DNA of 64,000 nt, from contig NC_133534.1 of NCBI RefSeq assembly GCF_048544455.1, forward strand, positions 90,797,637 to 90,861,636, given 5' to 3'. The DNA comes from Silene latifolia (lineage: Eukaryota > Streptophyta > Magnoliopsida > Caryophyllales > Caryophyllaceae). Both the position numbers and the translations under genes were made by a program. The notes under the pieces were generated by a model. It had not been told where the DNA came from and made no database searches. It saw only the letters and a program-made list of their open reading frames with translations. Every line of letters begins with the position of its first letter. Position 1 is the first letter of the stretch. Of this stretch, positions 34,500-45,402 are shown piece by piece.

Positions 34500-35370
34500 C
34501 AGAGCCAGTGCATCCAGGATGAATATATTGAGCCCCAGCAGGCAGAACTAGATGAAGTCATCCTAGACGCACTGTATCCAGAACGAACCATGCTAATTGG
34601 ATCAGAATCTACATGTAACATTTGCGAAGAACTCGTTCGGTTGTTGAGAACTAACATGGACTATTTTGCTTGGTCACATAATGATATGATAGGGATAGAC
34701 CCAAGTGTGATAACCCACAAGCTAAGTGTGGATCGAAGCTAAAAACTTGTGCAGCAGAAAAGAAGGAAGTTCGCTTCTGAAAGGAACCAGGTCATAAACC
34801 AGAAAGTAGATAACCTACTTGCAGCAGGAAAGATTCGAGAGGTGAAATATCCAGATTGGTTGTCCAATGTGGTGGTGGTTCCGAAGAAAAATGGCAAGTG
34901 GAGGGTTTGCGTCGATTTTACAGATTTAAATAAAGCTTGCCCAAAATATCCATTTCCACTACCACACATAGATGCCATGGTGGATGCAACTGAAGGTCAC
35001 GAAATGCTAACGTTCTTGGATGCTTGGAGCGGCAATAACCAGATAAAGATGCACCCTAGCGACCAGGAAAAGACGATATTCAGGTCCGAGCGAGGTATAT
35101 ATTGGTATAACATCATGCCTTTTGAACTTAAAAATGCAGGATCCACCTACCAGAGGCTGGTAAACATGATGTTTAAAGTGCAAATAGGTCAGACTATGGA
35201 AGTGTACACCGATGATATGGACGTTAAATCAAAGCAGGCTTCACAACACCACGAGCACCTAGCAGATACTTTCAGCACCCTCAGAAAATACGAGATGAAG
35301 ATGAATCCGATAAAGTGTACCTTCGGGGCCTCCAGTAGAAAATTTCTGGGTACATGGTGACCTAGAGGGG
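34500..35370 (+). pseudogene. reverse transcriptase of the Tat element
   Basis: After a stop-interrupted linker (DYFAWSHNDMIGIDPSV near 34660-34710) comes the RT. Visible motifs: KIREVKYPDWLSNVVVVPKK, WRVCVDFTDLNKACPK, PFPLPHIDAMVD, LDAWSGNNQI, GSTYQRLVNMMF, and the active site YTDDM (usually Y-V/I-D-D-M), then KSKQASQHHEHL and MNPIKCTFGA. W at the A-motif (usually LDAYSGY) and the T in YTDDM are unusual but leave the aspartates. The frame from 34749 to 35360 is open. It ends early at FLGTW, just before the RNase H connection. Confidence 0.88.
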
Positions 35371-35371
35371 G

Positions 35372-36010
35372 ATATATGCCAGCACCGAACAAATCTGAAC
35401 AATTCTGCTGCTGGAGTCACCGTAGAAACCAAAAGACGTCCAGCGCCTGACTGGAAGAGTGGCAGCCCTAAACAGGTTAATATCCGGATCCTCGGACAGA
35501 TGCAGGCTGTTTTGGGACATACTCAGTAAAAGCCAAAGGTTTGAGTGGACCGAGGAGCTTAAGAAAGCATTTCAGGAGTTAAAGCGCTATCTCAGCACCC
35601 CGCCACTCCTATCAAAGCCAGAGCCACGTAAATGGTTATTCCTGTATCTCTCAGTCACGGAAGCAGCAGTAAGTGCAGTACTCGTACGAGAGCAGGAGGG
35701 ATCACAGCATCCACTATACTACGTCAGTAAGTCTCTCCTTCCTGCAGAGACCGGGTACACATCGCTTGAAAAACTCGTCCTTGCACTCGTTACGGCCTCC
35801 TATAAATTGCGTCCATATTTTGAGTCTCATACCATTTCCGTGATAACTAATTACCCTCTTAAGACTATCATGAGAAAACCAGAATTGTCAGGAAGGATGG
35901 CTAAATGGTCCGTACACCTGAGCGCTTATGACTTGAAATTTGAGCCTCGTACAACAATAAAGTCTCAGGCTCTAGCAGACTTTGTGTCTGACTTCTGCCC
36001 GGCTCTCTAG
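35372..36010 (+). pseudogene. connection and RT-linked RNase H (Tat)
   Basis: ATG at 35459 starts MAALNRLISGSSDRC. The RNase H part follows with KKAFQELKRYLSTPPLLSKP, LYLSVTEAAVSAVLVRE (the usual first D of LYL.V.. is here replaced), HPLYYVSKSLLPAETGYTSLEK, LRPYFESHTI and ALADFVSDF. Ty3/gypsy RNase H of this kind is often degenerate in Tat elements, where a second RNase H can take over. The frame ends at TAG 36008-36010. Confidence 0.82.
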
Positions 36011-36066
36011 ACCCAGGCAGAACAAGACATCCTGAACCTGGAGGAAGATAAAGGAGAGCAAGTGTA

Positions 36067-36440
36067 GGAGCTTCATGTGGACGGAGCCTCCAACGCAACA
36101 GGCGTGTGAGTAGGATTGGTCCTCAAATCACCCCAAGGGGACATCATAGTTTAGGCGGTACGATGTGAATTCAAGGCCACAAACAACGAAGCAGAATACG
36201 AGGCCTTGATCCTCGGTCTGAAGCTGGCTCTGAATCTAAAAATCAGACACCTCAAGGTTTTCAGTGATTCTAAACTTATAGTTAACCATATAAATGACTC
36301 TTATGAAGCCAGGGACACCAGGATGTTGGCATACCTAGACGTAGCAAAGGAGTTGACCCTCAGGTTTGCCACGTTCAACATCAAATAAATCCCAGAGACC
36401 TGAACGCAAAAGCTGACGTGCTAGCCACCTTGGGGTAACA
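36067..36440 (+). pseudogene. second, archaeal-type RNase H (aRH)
   Basis: ELHVDGASNATG (about 36068-36105) and ATNNEAEYEALILGLKLALNL (about 36178-36240), then VFSDSKLIVNHIND, supply the D-E-D triad of an archaeal/plant-type RNase H1. The tail is NAKADVLATLG. This extra domain between RNase H and integrase places the element in the Tat clade. At least three in-frame stops (36065 TAG, 36152 TAG, near 36387 TAA) break it. Confidence 0.85.
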
Positions 36441-36479
36441 TTCAAAGCAGGAGCCATCTCCACAATACCAATTGTCCAC

Positions 36480-37116
36480 GTGCTGGAGCTAGCAATACTG
36501 AAATCTGAACAGGAAGCAAAAGTGTTGTGCAGCACCATTAGTGAAGAAGATACTCCAGACTGGAGGAAACCATACATGGACTGCCTGGAGAATGACATCC
36601 TTCCAGTAGATAAAAAGGAGGTAAGGAGCTTCAGAATGAAAGCATCCAGATTCATACTAACTGATGGTGTCTTGTTCTGGAAATCCCTCGCTGCTCCCTA
36701 CCTCAGATGCCTGGATCGGGAAGAATTTCAGGCTGATTTGCATGCTCTCCACACTGGAGAATGTGGAAATCATGCATGGGGCAGGAGCCTGTCCAACAAG
36801 GCACTAAGGCAGGGATACTTATGGCCCACAATGCGCAAAGATGTCGTGGAGTTCACAAAAAAATGTGATGCTTGTCAGAGGCACGTTCACGTCAGCTACC
36901 AGCCAGCAGAGCCTCTACATCCAGTCATTTCGCCCTGGCCCTTCATGAAGTGGGGAATGGACATCATGGGACCATTTCCCAAGGCACCAGGAAACAAAGT
37001 CTATATGCTCGCCATGACGGACTACTTCTTTAAATGGATAGAAGCAGAATCATCCTCCCATGTTACGGAAACCCAGGTTATTTCTTTCATTAAACACAAT
37101 ATCATATGCAGGTTTG
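36480..37116 (+). pseudogene. integrase N-terminal half, cut by a Copia LTR
   Basis: The zinc-binding domain is seen as HTGECGNHAWGRSL..., then GYLWPTMRKDVVEF and CDACQRH (HHCC pattern; the second His lies in GNHA). The core then starts with PWPFMKWGMDIMGPFPKA, holding the first catalytic D, and TDYFFKWIEAE. The frame runs to HNIICRF where the Copia LTR begins (37117). The continuation, starting with the second catalytic D (ICDNGSQF), lies at 38426 and again at 54692. Confidence 0.88.
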
Positions 37117-38425
37117 TGTTAGTTATTTAGACCATATTAATACTCATCTTATGATACTAAAATTACAAATTAATTTAAAATGGTCTAAATCTACATGCAT
37201 GCAAATAAAATTATAAAAGATGGTATTAAACCATCTTAAGACAAAAGTTCCTTACATTGTATGAGGTAAGTTTTGGGCACAACTCACGGACTCCTTCCTT
37301 GATGTTGTTCTTGAGCTATGAAATTGGATGATCCTCCAAGAAAACAAACCACCAAAATAGATGGTCTCCTAAGGAAGCACCCAAGAATGAACCCAAAATA
37401 CTACTATAATACTAACTAGATATATGTAGTAGTAAACCTTGTATTATGTAATATTATTACACTAATAATATTATATAATGAATATTATTATTTGTGAATT
37501 ATATTTGATTTTTATGATCAATAAATTGATCAAGCTATGATGAAGAAGATGAAGAAAATTGACACCTTTTTATCTTCAAAGTAAACCAACCAAAGGAGGA
37601 TAATTAGAGGTTTTATTTTTCACCAAATTTTCATCACATGCAAATGTGTAAATAGGGGGTATATATAGACCTCTCAAATGTATACAATTGAGAGGAACAT
37701 CACATGTGATTTTCCACCAAATGTTGACAAAAGTGGTCTCTAATGACCTCATATATTTCGGTCCAAATGGACCTTATTTAGTCCATTTTGATTTTCGAGA
37801 TTTGTCCCACAAATGCTTATAAGTCTTATATTTAATTATCTTATAAAATTAAATATTAATTTAATTATTTAACAGTTAAATAATACAAATTAACCACTAA
37901 TGATTACTTAACTATTAAGTAATCATGAGACCATATTATCAATATATATTGTGTCAATACTACCGCATTTAGCTAATTTTACAACCTCTTGTAAATTAAA
38001 ATAGTTAATTATCTTTACCTCAAAACTTATACATATATCGTATAAATTTAATTAATTAACTATTAATTAATAAATTCATTAATTAATTATCAAATAATTA
38101 AATAATAATTCCCGTTGGCCCGAGTTCATAACTCGTCATCAAATAATATATTCACATGACTTGTTAAAAGTCAATTAATAGAAGGATTTAATTAATTTGT
38201 ATCTCATACAAATAATTAGTTTTTCCATTTGGGCATCATCCTATAGGTGTGACCTAAAGGGATCAGCTGATCACCGCCGTCACATGACAGTAATGTCAAA
38301 CTCTAGTCAGCCAATCATTACCAATTAACGATGACCAGCTGACAAATAAAAAGATAAATCCTTGATATTCCTTTTACGAGATTTATTATGTAAACGCATT
38401 TATTGTGGAGGACACTACTCTAACA
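37117..38425 (-). repeat. Copia LTR with a perfect GTTTG duplication (solo-like)
   Basis: A 1309-bp LTR, TGTTAGAGTAGTG to CTAACA on minus, sits between two copies of GTTTG (37112-37116, 38426-38430). On its own it is a textbook solo LTR inside integrase. The matching full-length LTR is 53383-54691, which borders an internal region. Both LTRs are followed by the same integrase sequence, which is discussed as a finding. Confidence 0.9.
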
Positions 38426-39117
38426 GTTTGGCATTCCATCTGAGATTATATGTGATAATGGATCCCAATTTGTTGGAAATATAATGGAAGCTTTTTGTGG
38501 TAGGTGGAAAATCTCACTGCAGAAGTCTACTCTGAGGAACCCCCAGTCCAACGGACAAGTCGAATCCAGCAATAAGATTATCGTTGAAAACCTAAAAAAT
38601 AAGCTGGAGGAGAGAGGGGGCATGTGGGCAGAAGAGATGCCTCTAGTTCTCTAGGCTGACAGAACCACACCCAAGGTTGCAACAGGACAAACACCTTTCA
38701 GCCTAGTGTTTGGGGCAGAAGCAGTCATTCCATCCGAGGTCAGAGTCCCAACCTATAGGTGTGGATGCATAACAGTAGACCGAAATCACGTGGAAATGGC
38801 AAGCAGTCTGGACACGATAGACGAGCTCAGAACCAGCGCTCAGATTAGAATGGCTTTATACCGACAGACGGTGGCCAGGAGCTATAACAAGAATGTGAAG
38901 GTAAGAACCCTGCAGGTAGGAGATCTGGTCCTGAGAACAGTCTTCTAGAATACCAAGAACCGGCAAGCAGGAAAATTCGCCTACAACTGGGAGGGGCCAT
39001 ACCAAGTTGAAAGCATAGTTGGAATTGGAGCTTACCGACCCATGACTATGGAAGGGCAAATGGTTCCCAGATCCTGGAACATTATCCACTTAAAAACGTA
39101 TTTCACTTAAGCGACCA
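38426..39117 (+). pseudogene. integrase C-terminal half, copy A
   Basis: Continues the Tat integrase: PSEIICDNGSQFVG (second catalytic D), SNGQVESSNK (with the catalytic E), TPFSLVFGAEAVIPSEV, then NWEGPYQVESIV, the C-terminal GPY/F-type module. TAG stops at 38652-38654 and 38946-38948 are shared with copy B, so they predate the duplication. The copy ends abruptly in GCGACCA at 39117, where a 3-bp LTR remnant and then the Copia internal region follow. Confidence 0.9.
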
Positions 39118-39120
39118 GCA

Positions 39121-39884
39121 ATCTCCCACTTGTTTGACACAAGTTTGCGTTACCAATTCTCTTGTCCAATAATATATCCCACTCATCGCAAGATGTCTTT
39201 CAGGTCGTTCTTGCACGTGATCATATCATAAAGTGGTTTCCTCGATCAGGAGAATGACTGTCTGACCGGATAATCTACTATAGATCTCATCCGAGCGTGA
39301 CCACGCATTCACAGTCATCGCTCCTCGAGTGGCCTTGAGAGAAAATATGACTTAAAAGGACAATCCCGTTGACCTATTTTCTTCATTCGATACAGATCAC
39401 AATGACCCAGTAAATGCTCATCGGCCTCCTTTTACGGTGCGACCTAGAACAAAAACCAAAGCCACCGGAAAACCATAACAACTCAAACAAATAGTCACCA
39501 GTCTGTAGAATTGACTCGAAGGAATAAATAGAAATCCTCGCCACGACCTAGAAACAAAAGGACTCTATAAACGGTCACTGTCCGAAAAATTGTCTCACAA
39601 TATGCCTATGTAATCGACCAGTCATCACTATGACCATATAACAGTCGAACCTATCATCTATCGCCTTACAATCTAGTAACTCCGAGACGTCACCTCATTA
39701 AGTAACTAGGGATAAAATAAAATGTTAATCCAGTTCACGTAATAGGGTTCGACATTGTCTTTACAACCTATTTGGAGAAAACAAAGTATATAAATACAGA
39801 CATAAAACTGAATATAATGATAAATGAAACTTATCTTATATGAAATAATAAATAAAATATTTTGATTATTACATATCATATCAT
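39121..39884 (-). other. polypurine tract and 3' untranslated part of the Copia element
   Basis: On minus this ends AAGTGGGAGAT. It is non-coding and matches 7960-8561 in reverse over most of its length, with many substitutions. Conserved blocks include GCGTGGCCACGCTCGG and CCACTCGAGGAG counterparts. Confidence 0.8.
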
Positions 39885-40583
39885 TTACAACAGTTCTGGC
39901 ATTTGTCTCAACCCCGTCGAAACTACATGACTATCATGTTTAGCTTGAGACAAAGGCTTAGTTAAAGGATCAGCGATGTTGCCAGCTGTCCCAACCTTAC
40001 AAACTGTAATTTCTTTCCTTTCGATGAAATCTCTAATTACATGAAATTTCCTAAGTACATGTCTAGACTTGTTACTAGACTTGGCCACTTTTGCTTGAAA
40101 AATATCCCCATTGTTATCACAATACAAAGTGATAGGATCCTCGGCGGTCGAAACTACTTTGAAACCCTATAAAAATTGCCTAATCCAAACAGCTTCCTTT
40201 GCAGCTTCAGAGGCTGCAATGTACTCAGCTTCCGTTGTAGAATCAGCAGTCACAAACTCTTTGAAACTTCTCCAGCAAACTGCCCCTCCGTTCAACAAAA
40301 AGACAAAGCCAGTCTAGGATTTCAAATCATCCCTATCGGTATGGAAACTAGCATCCGTATAACCTCTTATACGTAATTCAAATTCTCCTCCAAACACTAA
40401 GAATGAATCTTTAGTCCTTCTCAAGTACTTTAGAATATTCTTGACGGCTATCTAGTGACTCTCATCTGGAGTTTTCTGAAAATGACTCATCATACTCAAA
40501 GCATACGAGACGTCAGGACGAGAACACATCATAGCATACATGATCGATCCAACAATGAAAGCATAGGGAATCGATTTCATGCG
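39885..40583 (-). pseudogene. Copia RNase H
   Basis: On minus: SRPDVSYALSMMSHFQ, GYTDASF (catalytic D), DSTTEAEYIAASEAAKEAVW (catalytic E), LYCDNNGDI (catalytic D) and HVIRDFIERKEI, then NIADPLTKPL near the end. It degrades the RNA strand of the hybrid. At least two in-frame stops are visible, near 40453 and 40168. Confidence 0.85.
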
Positions 40584-41477
40584 TTAAATATCCTTAGGCT
40601 CATTAGGACACTGTGACTTACTCAAAGTGATCCCACTGCCCATAGGCAGAAAACCTCTCTTGGAGTTTTTCATATTGAATCGGTCAAGAATCTTATCGAT
40701 ACAGCCTTCTTGACTCAATGCTAATATCCTTTTGGATCTATCCCTATAGATCCGGATACCCAGGATGCGCTGAGCTTCTTCCAAATCTTTCATTTGGAAG
40801 TGATTTCCCAACCACTTCTTAACAGAAGCAAGCATATCTACAACATTCCCAATGAGTAATATGTCGTCCATATAAAGAAGTAAGAAAACAACTTTACTCC
40901 CACTATACTTCATTTATAAACATGGTTCCTCGACACTTCGAGAAAAACCATTTTGTTTAATAACATGATCAAAATGCTTATTCCAACTCCTTGACGCTTG
41001 CTTAAGACCATAAATGGATCTCTTAAGTTTGCATACTTTGTTAGGATTTTTAGGATCCACAAAACCCTCGGGTTGTGTCATGAATACTTCCTCTTCCAGA
41101 AACCCGTTCAGGAAAGCGGTTTTGACATCCATTTGCCATATCTCATAATCATGAAATGCAGCAATCACTAACATAATCCGCACAGATCTAAGCATAGCAA
41201 CTGGTGCAAAAGTTTCATCATTGTGTAAACCATGAACCTCAGTGAAACCTTTTGCCACCAATCTAGGTTTGTAGACATCCTTATGTGCATCCATGCCGAT
41301 TTTAATCTTGAATATCCACTTACACTGAAGAGGTCGAACATCTTTAGGTAAGTCAACCAGGTCCCATACCTGATTATCGTACAGGGAATCCATTTCGGAT
41401 TGCATGGCCTCGAGCCATAACTTAGAGTTAGAACTCATAATAGCTGCTTTATAGGTTTTGGGTTCATCACTTTCCAA
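40584..41477 (-). pseudogene. Copia reverse transcriptase
   Basis: The first frame (41477-40914) has EAMQSEMDSLYDNQVWDLVD, KWIFKIKIG, VDVKTAFLNG-type residues (here MDVKTAFLNGFLEEEVF), PEGFVDP and IYGLKQASRSWNKHFD. A stop at 40914 separates it from the second frame, which has LLYMDDILLIGN (the YVDDxLL active site with M for V), DLEEAQRILGIRIYRDR and LGIRIYRDRS. Both aspartates are kept. The stop alone would truncate RT in front of the active site. Confidence 0.88.
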
Positions 41478-41977
41478 AAGTAAAACCTCATAGTCACCAT
41501 CTTCCTGATAACACCAAGGTATCTATCAGGCTGGCGACTAATCCTTTCTCACCTCATAGGTTCAACAGGAACAATAACCGATTCAGACATAGAAGGAACA
41601 TCTTCCTGCACTGTCACATCAGTTTGTGGCTCTTGAACTTCATCAAGTTCAAATTTTCTCCCACTCTGTCTTCTAGAAATAAACTCCTTTTATAGAAAGA
41701 CAGTTTCACGAGCAATAAACACTTTATTCTCGTTACTATTGTAGAAGTAATATCCACAAGTTTCCTTAGGGTAGCCTACAAAATTATATTTTTCAGAACG
41801 AGGTGCAAGCTTATCGTCAGACTTGCTCTTGACATAAGCATCACAACCCCATACTTTCATGTATCGCAGATGCGGGACTTTCCCTTTCCATATCTCATAT
41901 GGAGTTTTGTTAGTTGCTTTAGTGGGACTTTTATTAAGTGATCGTACAACAGATAAAATGGCAAAACCCCAGAATGA
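41478..41977 (-). pseudogene. Copia integrase C-terminus and linker
   Basis: Fragments on minus: RYMKVWGCDAYVKSKS-type residues (near 41820-41870), then GYPKETCGYYFYNSNENKV and SRRQSGRKFELDEVQE (near 41640-41780). This is the normal stretch between Copia integrase and RT. A stop precedes the KEFISRRQSG part. Confidence 0.7.
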
Positions 41978-42478
41978 CTAAGGTAACTCTGTTTGACTCA
42001 TCATCGATTGAACCATATCTAATAAAGTTTGATTCCTCCTTTCAGCCACACCATTTAATTGTGATGTGCCAGGAGGAGTTAACTGAGATACAATACCACG
42101 GTCTTTAAGGTGATCTCTAAAGTCATTGCTTAAATACTCCTCACCACGATCTGATCGTAATGCTTTAATCTTCTTATTTAATTGGTTTTCTACTTCATTC
42201 TGAAACTTTTTGAACTTATCAAAAGCTTCACTTTTATACCTCATTAAGTAGATATACCCATATCTACTCATGTCATCGGTAAAAGTAATGAAATTGTCAT
42301 AATTACCTCTAGGAGTGACTGTCATTGGACCACATACATCGGTATGTATTAAACCCAATAACTCACTAGCTCGAGATCCTTTTCCTTGAAAAGATGAACG
42401 AGTCATCTTGCCAAGTAGACAATATTCGTATGTACCAAATGATTCGAAATCAAAAGGTTTAATTATACCAGTCGACAT
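41978..42478 (-). pseudogene. Copia integrase core
   Basis: The open frame includes LLGLIHTDVCGPM (first D), FTDDMSRYGYIYLM, LRSDRGEEYLS (second D), and LNGVAERRNQTLLDM with the catalytic E. The upstream HHCC part is in another frame, near 42480-42620. These are the three catalytic residues of a DDE integrase. Confidence 0.88.
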
Positions 42479-42674
42479 TAGTCTTTTAATGCGTTTCTCG
42501 TTAATGTGTCCTAATCGACAATGCCATAAATAAGATTGATCGGGATCACCTGTTTTGAGTCTTTTATTATCTAAATAATAAACATCGTTGCAGGTATCTA
42601 GAATATAAATTCCATTGATCGAAATAGCTTGGCTATATACAATCCCATTAAGGGAAAAAGTACAACGCTTGTCT

Positions 42675-43160
42675 TTAATTACAAAAAAAAAAACCTTCAG
42701 TGTCTAACACGGATACAGATATTATATTTCTAGATAACGTTGTTACAAAATAACAATTATTAAGATGCAACTCCAACCCCGAAGCTAAACTAAGTACATA
42801 AGTTCCTACTGAGACGGCGGCTACTTTTGACCCGTTTCCCATTCGGAGATCCACATCACCCATGTTTAGCTTTCTTATTCTTTTTAGGCCTTGCAAATGA
42901 TTGCACAAGTGAGAACCACAACCAGTATCTAATACCCAAGTTGTATTTGAAGAATAATTTATGTCTATCATAAAAGATTCGGTTGAGAAATTACATGTCG
43001 GCTTCACAATACCAGCTTTTATGTCATCCAGGTACTTCGTACAATTACGTCTCCAATATCCCTTGTTATTACAATAATTACAAGTATCTTTAAGAGGATT
43101 ACCCTTTATAGGTTTTGGCTTGGTAGAGCAATTTGCAATTGCTTTACCTTTGCCCTCCAC
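42675..43160 (-). pseudogene. Copia zinc knuckle and protease
   Basis: CNYCNNKGYWRRNC is the gag zinc knuckle in which the usual His is Tyr. TTWVLDTGCGSHLCNHL is the Copia protease motif with intact D-T-G, followed by LRMGNGSKVAAVSVG and LNNCYFV, then ISVSVLD. A run of nine A on minus just after the ISV..D..GF block marks the point where the frame ends, near 42680. Confidence 0.87.
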
Positions 43161-43885
43161 TTGAACGGGCTTCTTACCTGCGTTCCTTTAAACGGCTTCT
43201 TCCTATTCACGTTAATCGCAAGCACATCTTTCCTTGTACTCCCACTCAATCCCATGTCCTTCTCTGCTTGCACAAGCAGAGAATGGAGCTCATGTAAACT
43301 CTTTCTCATGTTTGTCATATTATAATTTACCCTAAATTGGGTAAATCCCTTGACGTGAGAGAGAGAGTGGAGCACTCGGTCCACCACTAGTTCGTCGGGT
43401 ATTTTACATCCTAACCCCTCTAAAGTTTCCACGTAGTCAATCATTTTAAGTATGTGTGAACTTACAGGTGGACCATGTTTGAGGTTAGCCTCAAAGAAAC
43501 GAACTGCGGTGTCATACTGGATTATCCTCGGGGCTTGAGAAAACATAGTAGAAAGCCTCGAGAATACTTCATGTGCATCGGGAAACTTGACACATTGCCT
43601 TTCTAAAGCCGGATCCATTGAAAAAATCATAACATTTTTAATTGCGGCGGATTCCATTTGATAATTTGAAAAAACCTCCCTTACATCGACAGTGGCCCTA
43701 GTACTAGGCGAAGGGGGAGAGGGATCGACAAGGTAGCAGAATTTGCCATCACCTGCGGCAGCTAATCGAAGTTGTTCCTCGCAATCTTTAAAATTACTAC
43801 CGTCGGCTTTTAAAACATATTTGTCCATAAAAGAACGTAGCCATGAATCTCTAGCTATGGTGGCGGTTTCACTAGTAGAATTCAT
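43106..43885 (-). CDS. Copia gag, N-terminal 259 codons
   Basis: Starts MNSTSETATIARDSW. Contains FKDCEEQLRLAAAGDGK, then AIKNVMIFSMDPALERQC, DTAVRFFEANLKHGPPVSSHI, VETLEGLGCKIPDELVVDRVLHSL (the usual GV.I...E.V..ILRSLP position) and NMTNMRKSLHELHSLL, which together are the UBN2-type gag of plant Copia. The frame shifts near 43170, leaving the basic tail and zinc knuckle in the next frame. ATG at 43883-43885 is the first in frame after the leader. Confidence 0.86.
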   Translation of the reverse strand: MNSTSETATIARDSWLRSFMDKYVLKADGSNFKDCEEQLRLAAAGDGKFCYLVDPSPPSPSTRATVDVREVFSNYQMESAAIKNVMIFSMDPALERQCVKFPDAHEVFSRLSTMFSQAPRIIQYDTAVRFFEANLKHGPPVSSHILKMIDYVETLEGLGCKIPDELVVDRVLHSLSHVKGFTQFRVNYNMTNMRKSLHELHSLLVQAEKDMGLSGSTRKDVLAINVNRKKPFKGTQVRSPFKWRAKVKQLQIALPSQNL

Positions 43886-44119
43886 CGTGATTACTACAAA
43901 GGAAATAAAGGAAAGATTAACATTTATCGTCTAGAAATATTTAACTTGTGAAACTATTTAACAAGTTCCCATTTATATAATGATCTCCCACTGAATTATA
44001 TAAATGATTCCAAGATCCAATTTTATATAAACACGGGCACGATGGACCGATTCAACCCATATTTATATAAATTTGGTGAGTCAACATTTTGACTGATTCT
44101 ACTACTAGAACTCTTGGTT
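43886..44119 (-). other. Copia 5' leader, part next to gag
   Basis: Non-coding leader that continues, after the 44125-51698 insertion, at 51704-53368. The joint is confirmed by the first Copia element, where the sequence around 3970-4005 is continuous across the same point. Confidence 0.8.
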
Positions 44120-44124
44120 GACGG

Positions 44125-45389
44125 TGTAACACCCCCATATCCAGAAGAGCCTTAACTAGGCCTTCCTTAGCATATAAGGGCGTTACCATCTCGATTTCCC
44201 GAGGACAGTAATAATCAAATGTCGATAAAAGAACGATTATGTTATATTACAAGTGATTTAAAACCAACAGACGATATAAAAGATACAACTCAATGGCTAA
44301 ACGCTATTACTATCAAATCTCGTGAGGACTCATCCCTGCCCGGACTCCAGCTATAAACGACATCAACACCTGCTAAGACAGGCTGCTCACCATAAGGGAT
44401 CACAACAGACACATAAAACAACAAGACAACCATACAAGGTCAGTACTGAGACAAGACATGACAATACTAACAACAACTATCAATACAACACAACACAATC
44501 AGTCACACACACAAGCACACCAACTCCAATCAATCTCCGTCACCGACTGTCCACTGGACCATCCCTGCCTGTGGGGGACCGCAGCCGTATCCACCAAATC
44601 CCCGCTCATCATACCGAGCGATAACCCTGTCCCATTAATGTGCACATCCCCTCCCGTGGCGGGTTTCGCGGAGGGCGAAACTAGGGTGTGAAGCCACTCC
44701 CGCAAGTGACTCCACTCAGCCGAGAACGCATCTCGAGAACCAGAGACAAACAATCACAACTATCTGCAACACAACACAACCACAATACAACCACAACAAC
44801 CGACACACTAGACCATCTACAGAAACTGAGTAGGCGAACCTACCTTTAAGCAACTGCAACCACTCCATGCCAACATACGAAACATCCGGCAATCAAGCAA
44901 CACCTATAACCATAACACAATCATCTATCATTACAAAGCAAACCCTAACTGCAAGGACAAGGATACAGATGATGATGACAACATACCTACAAGGAGGAAC
45001 CCGGCAAAAGACCGCTACCCGACTCAAGTTACGCTCTCCTAAGGCATAAGAACCTTCAAAGGTTCCATGGAGGTTATATGGTGAAGGGAAGGGAAGGAGA
45101 CGACCTAAGGGTGTGAGGAAAAGAGGCGGAAATGGTTTGCGGATTTAACAAAACGCGACTATAAACACTCGCTGAAAACCCGTTACTCGATCGAGTGTCC
45201 CACATACTCGATCGAGTGCCACCCTACTCGATCGAGTATCCAAGCTACTCGATCGAGTAGCCTCTACCCTATCGAGTACCACGCACAACTCATAACCCAA
45301 GGTAACTTGGCACGCACTTCTAAGGATTATTCATGCTCCCAAGGTCAGTCAACGCTGGTCAAACGGTCTCTAAAAGGGTGGGTATTACA
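44125..45389 (-). repeat. 3' LTR of the innermost element
   Basis: 1265 bp, plus-strand edges TGTAACACCCCC and GGGTATTACA. Contains four ACTCGATCGAGT palindromes (45185, 45206, 45226, 45247) plus a degenerate fifth. It has one palindrome unit more than the other LTR. Confidence 0.93.
45185..45280. repeat. array of ACTCGATCGAGT palindromes, 20-21 bp spacing
   Basis: Perfect 12-bp palindromes start at 45185, 45206, 45226 and 45247, with a degenerate CTATCGAG copy about 20 bp on. The other LTR has units starting near 51515, 51535 and 51556 (the last mutated). Spacers differ from each other, and only the palindrome is kept. Confidence 0.9.
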
Positions 45390-45402
45390 GTCTTCCCCCC
45401 TT
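45390..45402 (-). other. polypurine tract of the innermost element
   Basis: The reverse complement reads AAGGGGGGAAGAC directly before the 3' LTR. A related stretch (AGAGGGGAAGAG, with the same GAACTTCGGGGAC.AAGTTC context) recurs near 45960, perhaps a second tract or an old duplication. Confidence 0.8.

Noticed and set aside
44322..44691. 100- and 77-codon frames in an LTR, also at 50663-51032
   Set aside because: They lie in both LTR copies and overlap each other in different frames; composition is low-complexity and there is no domain.
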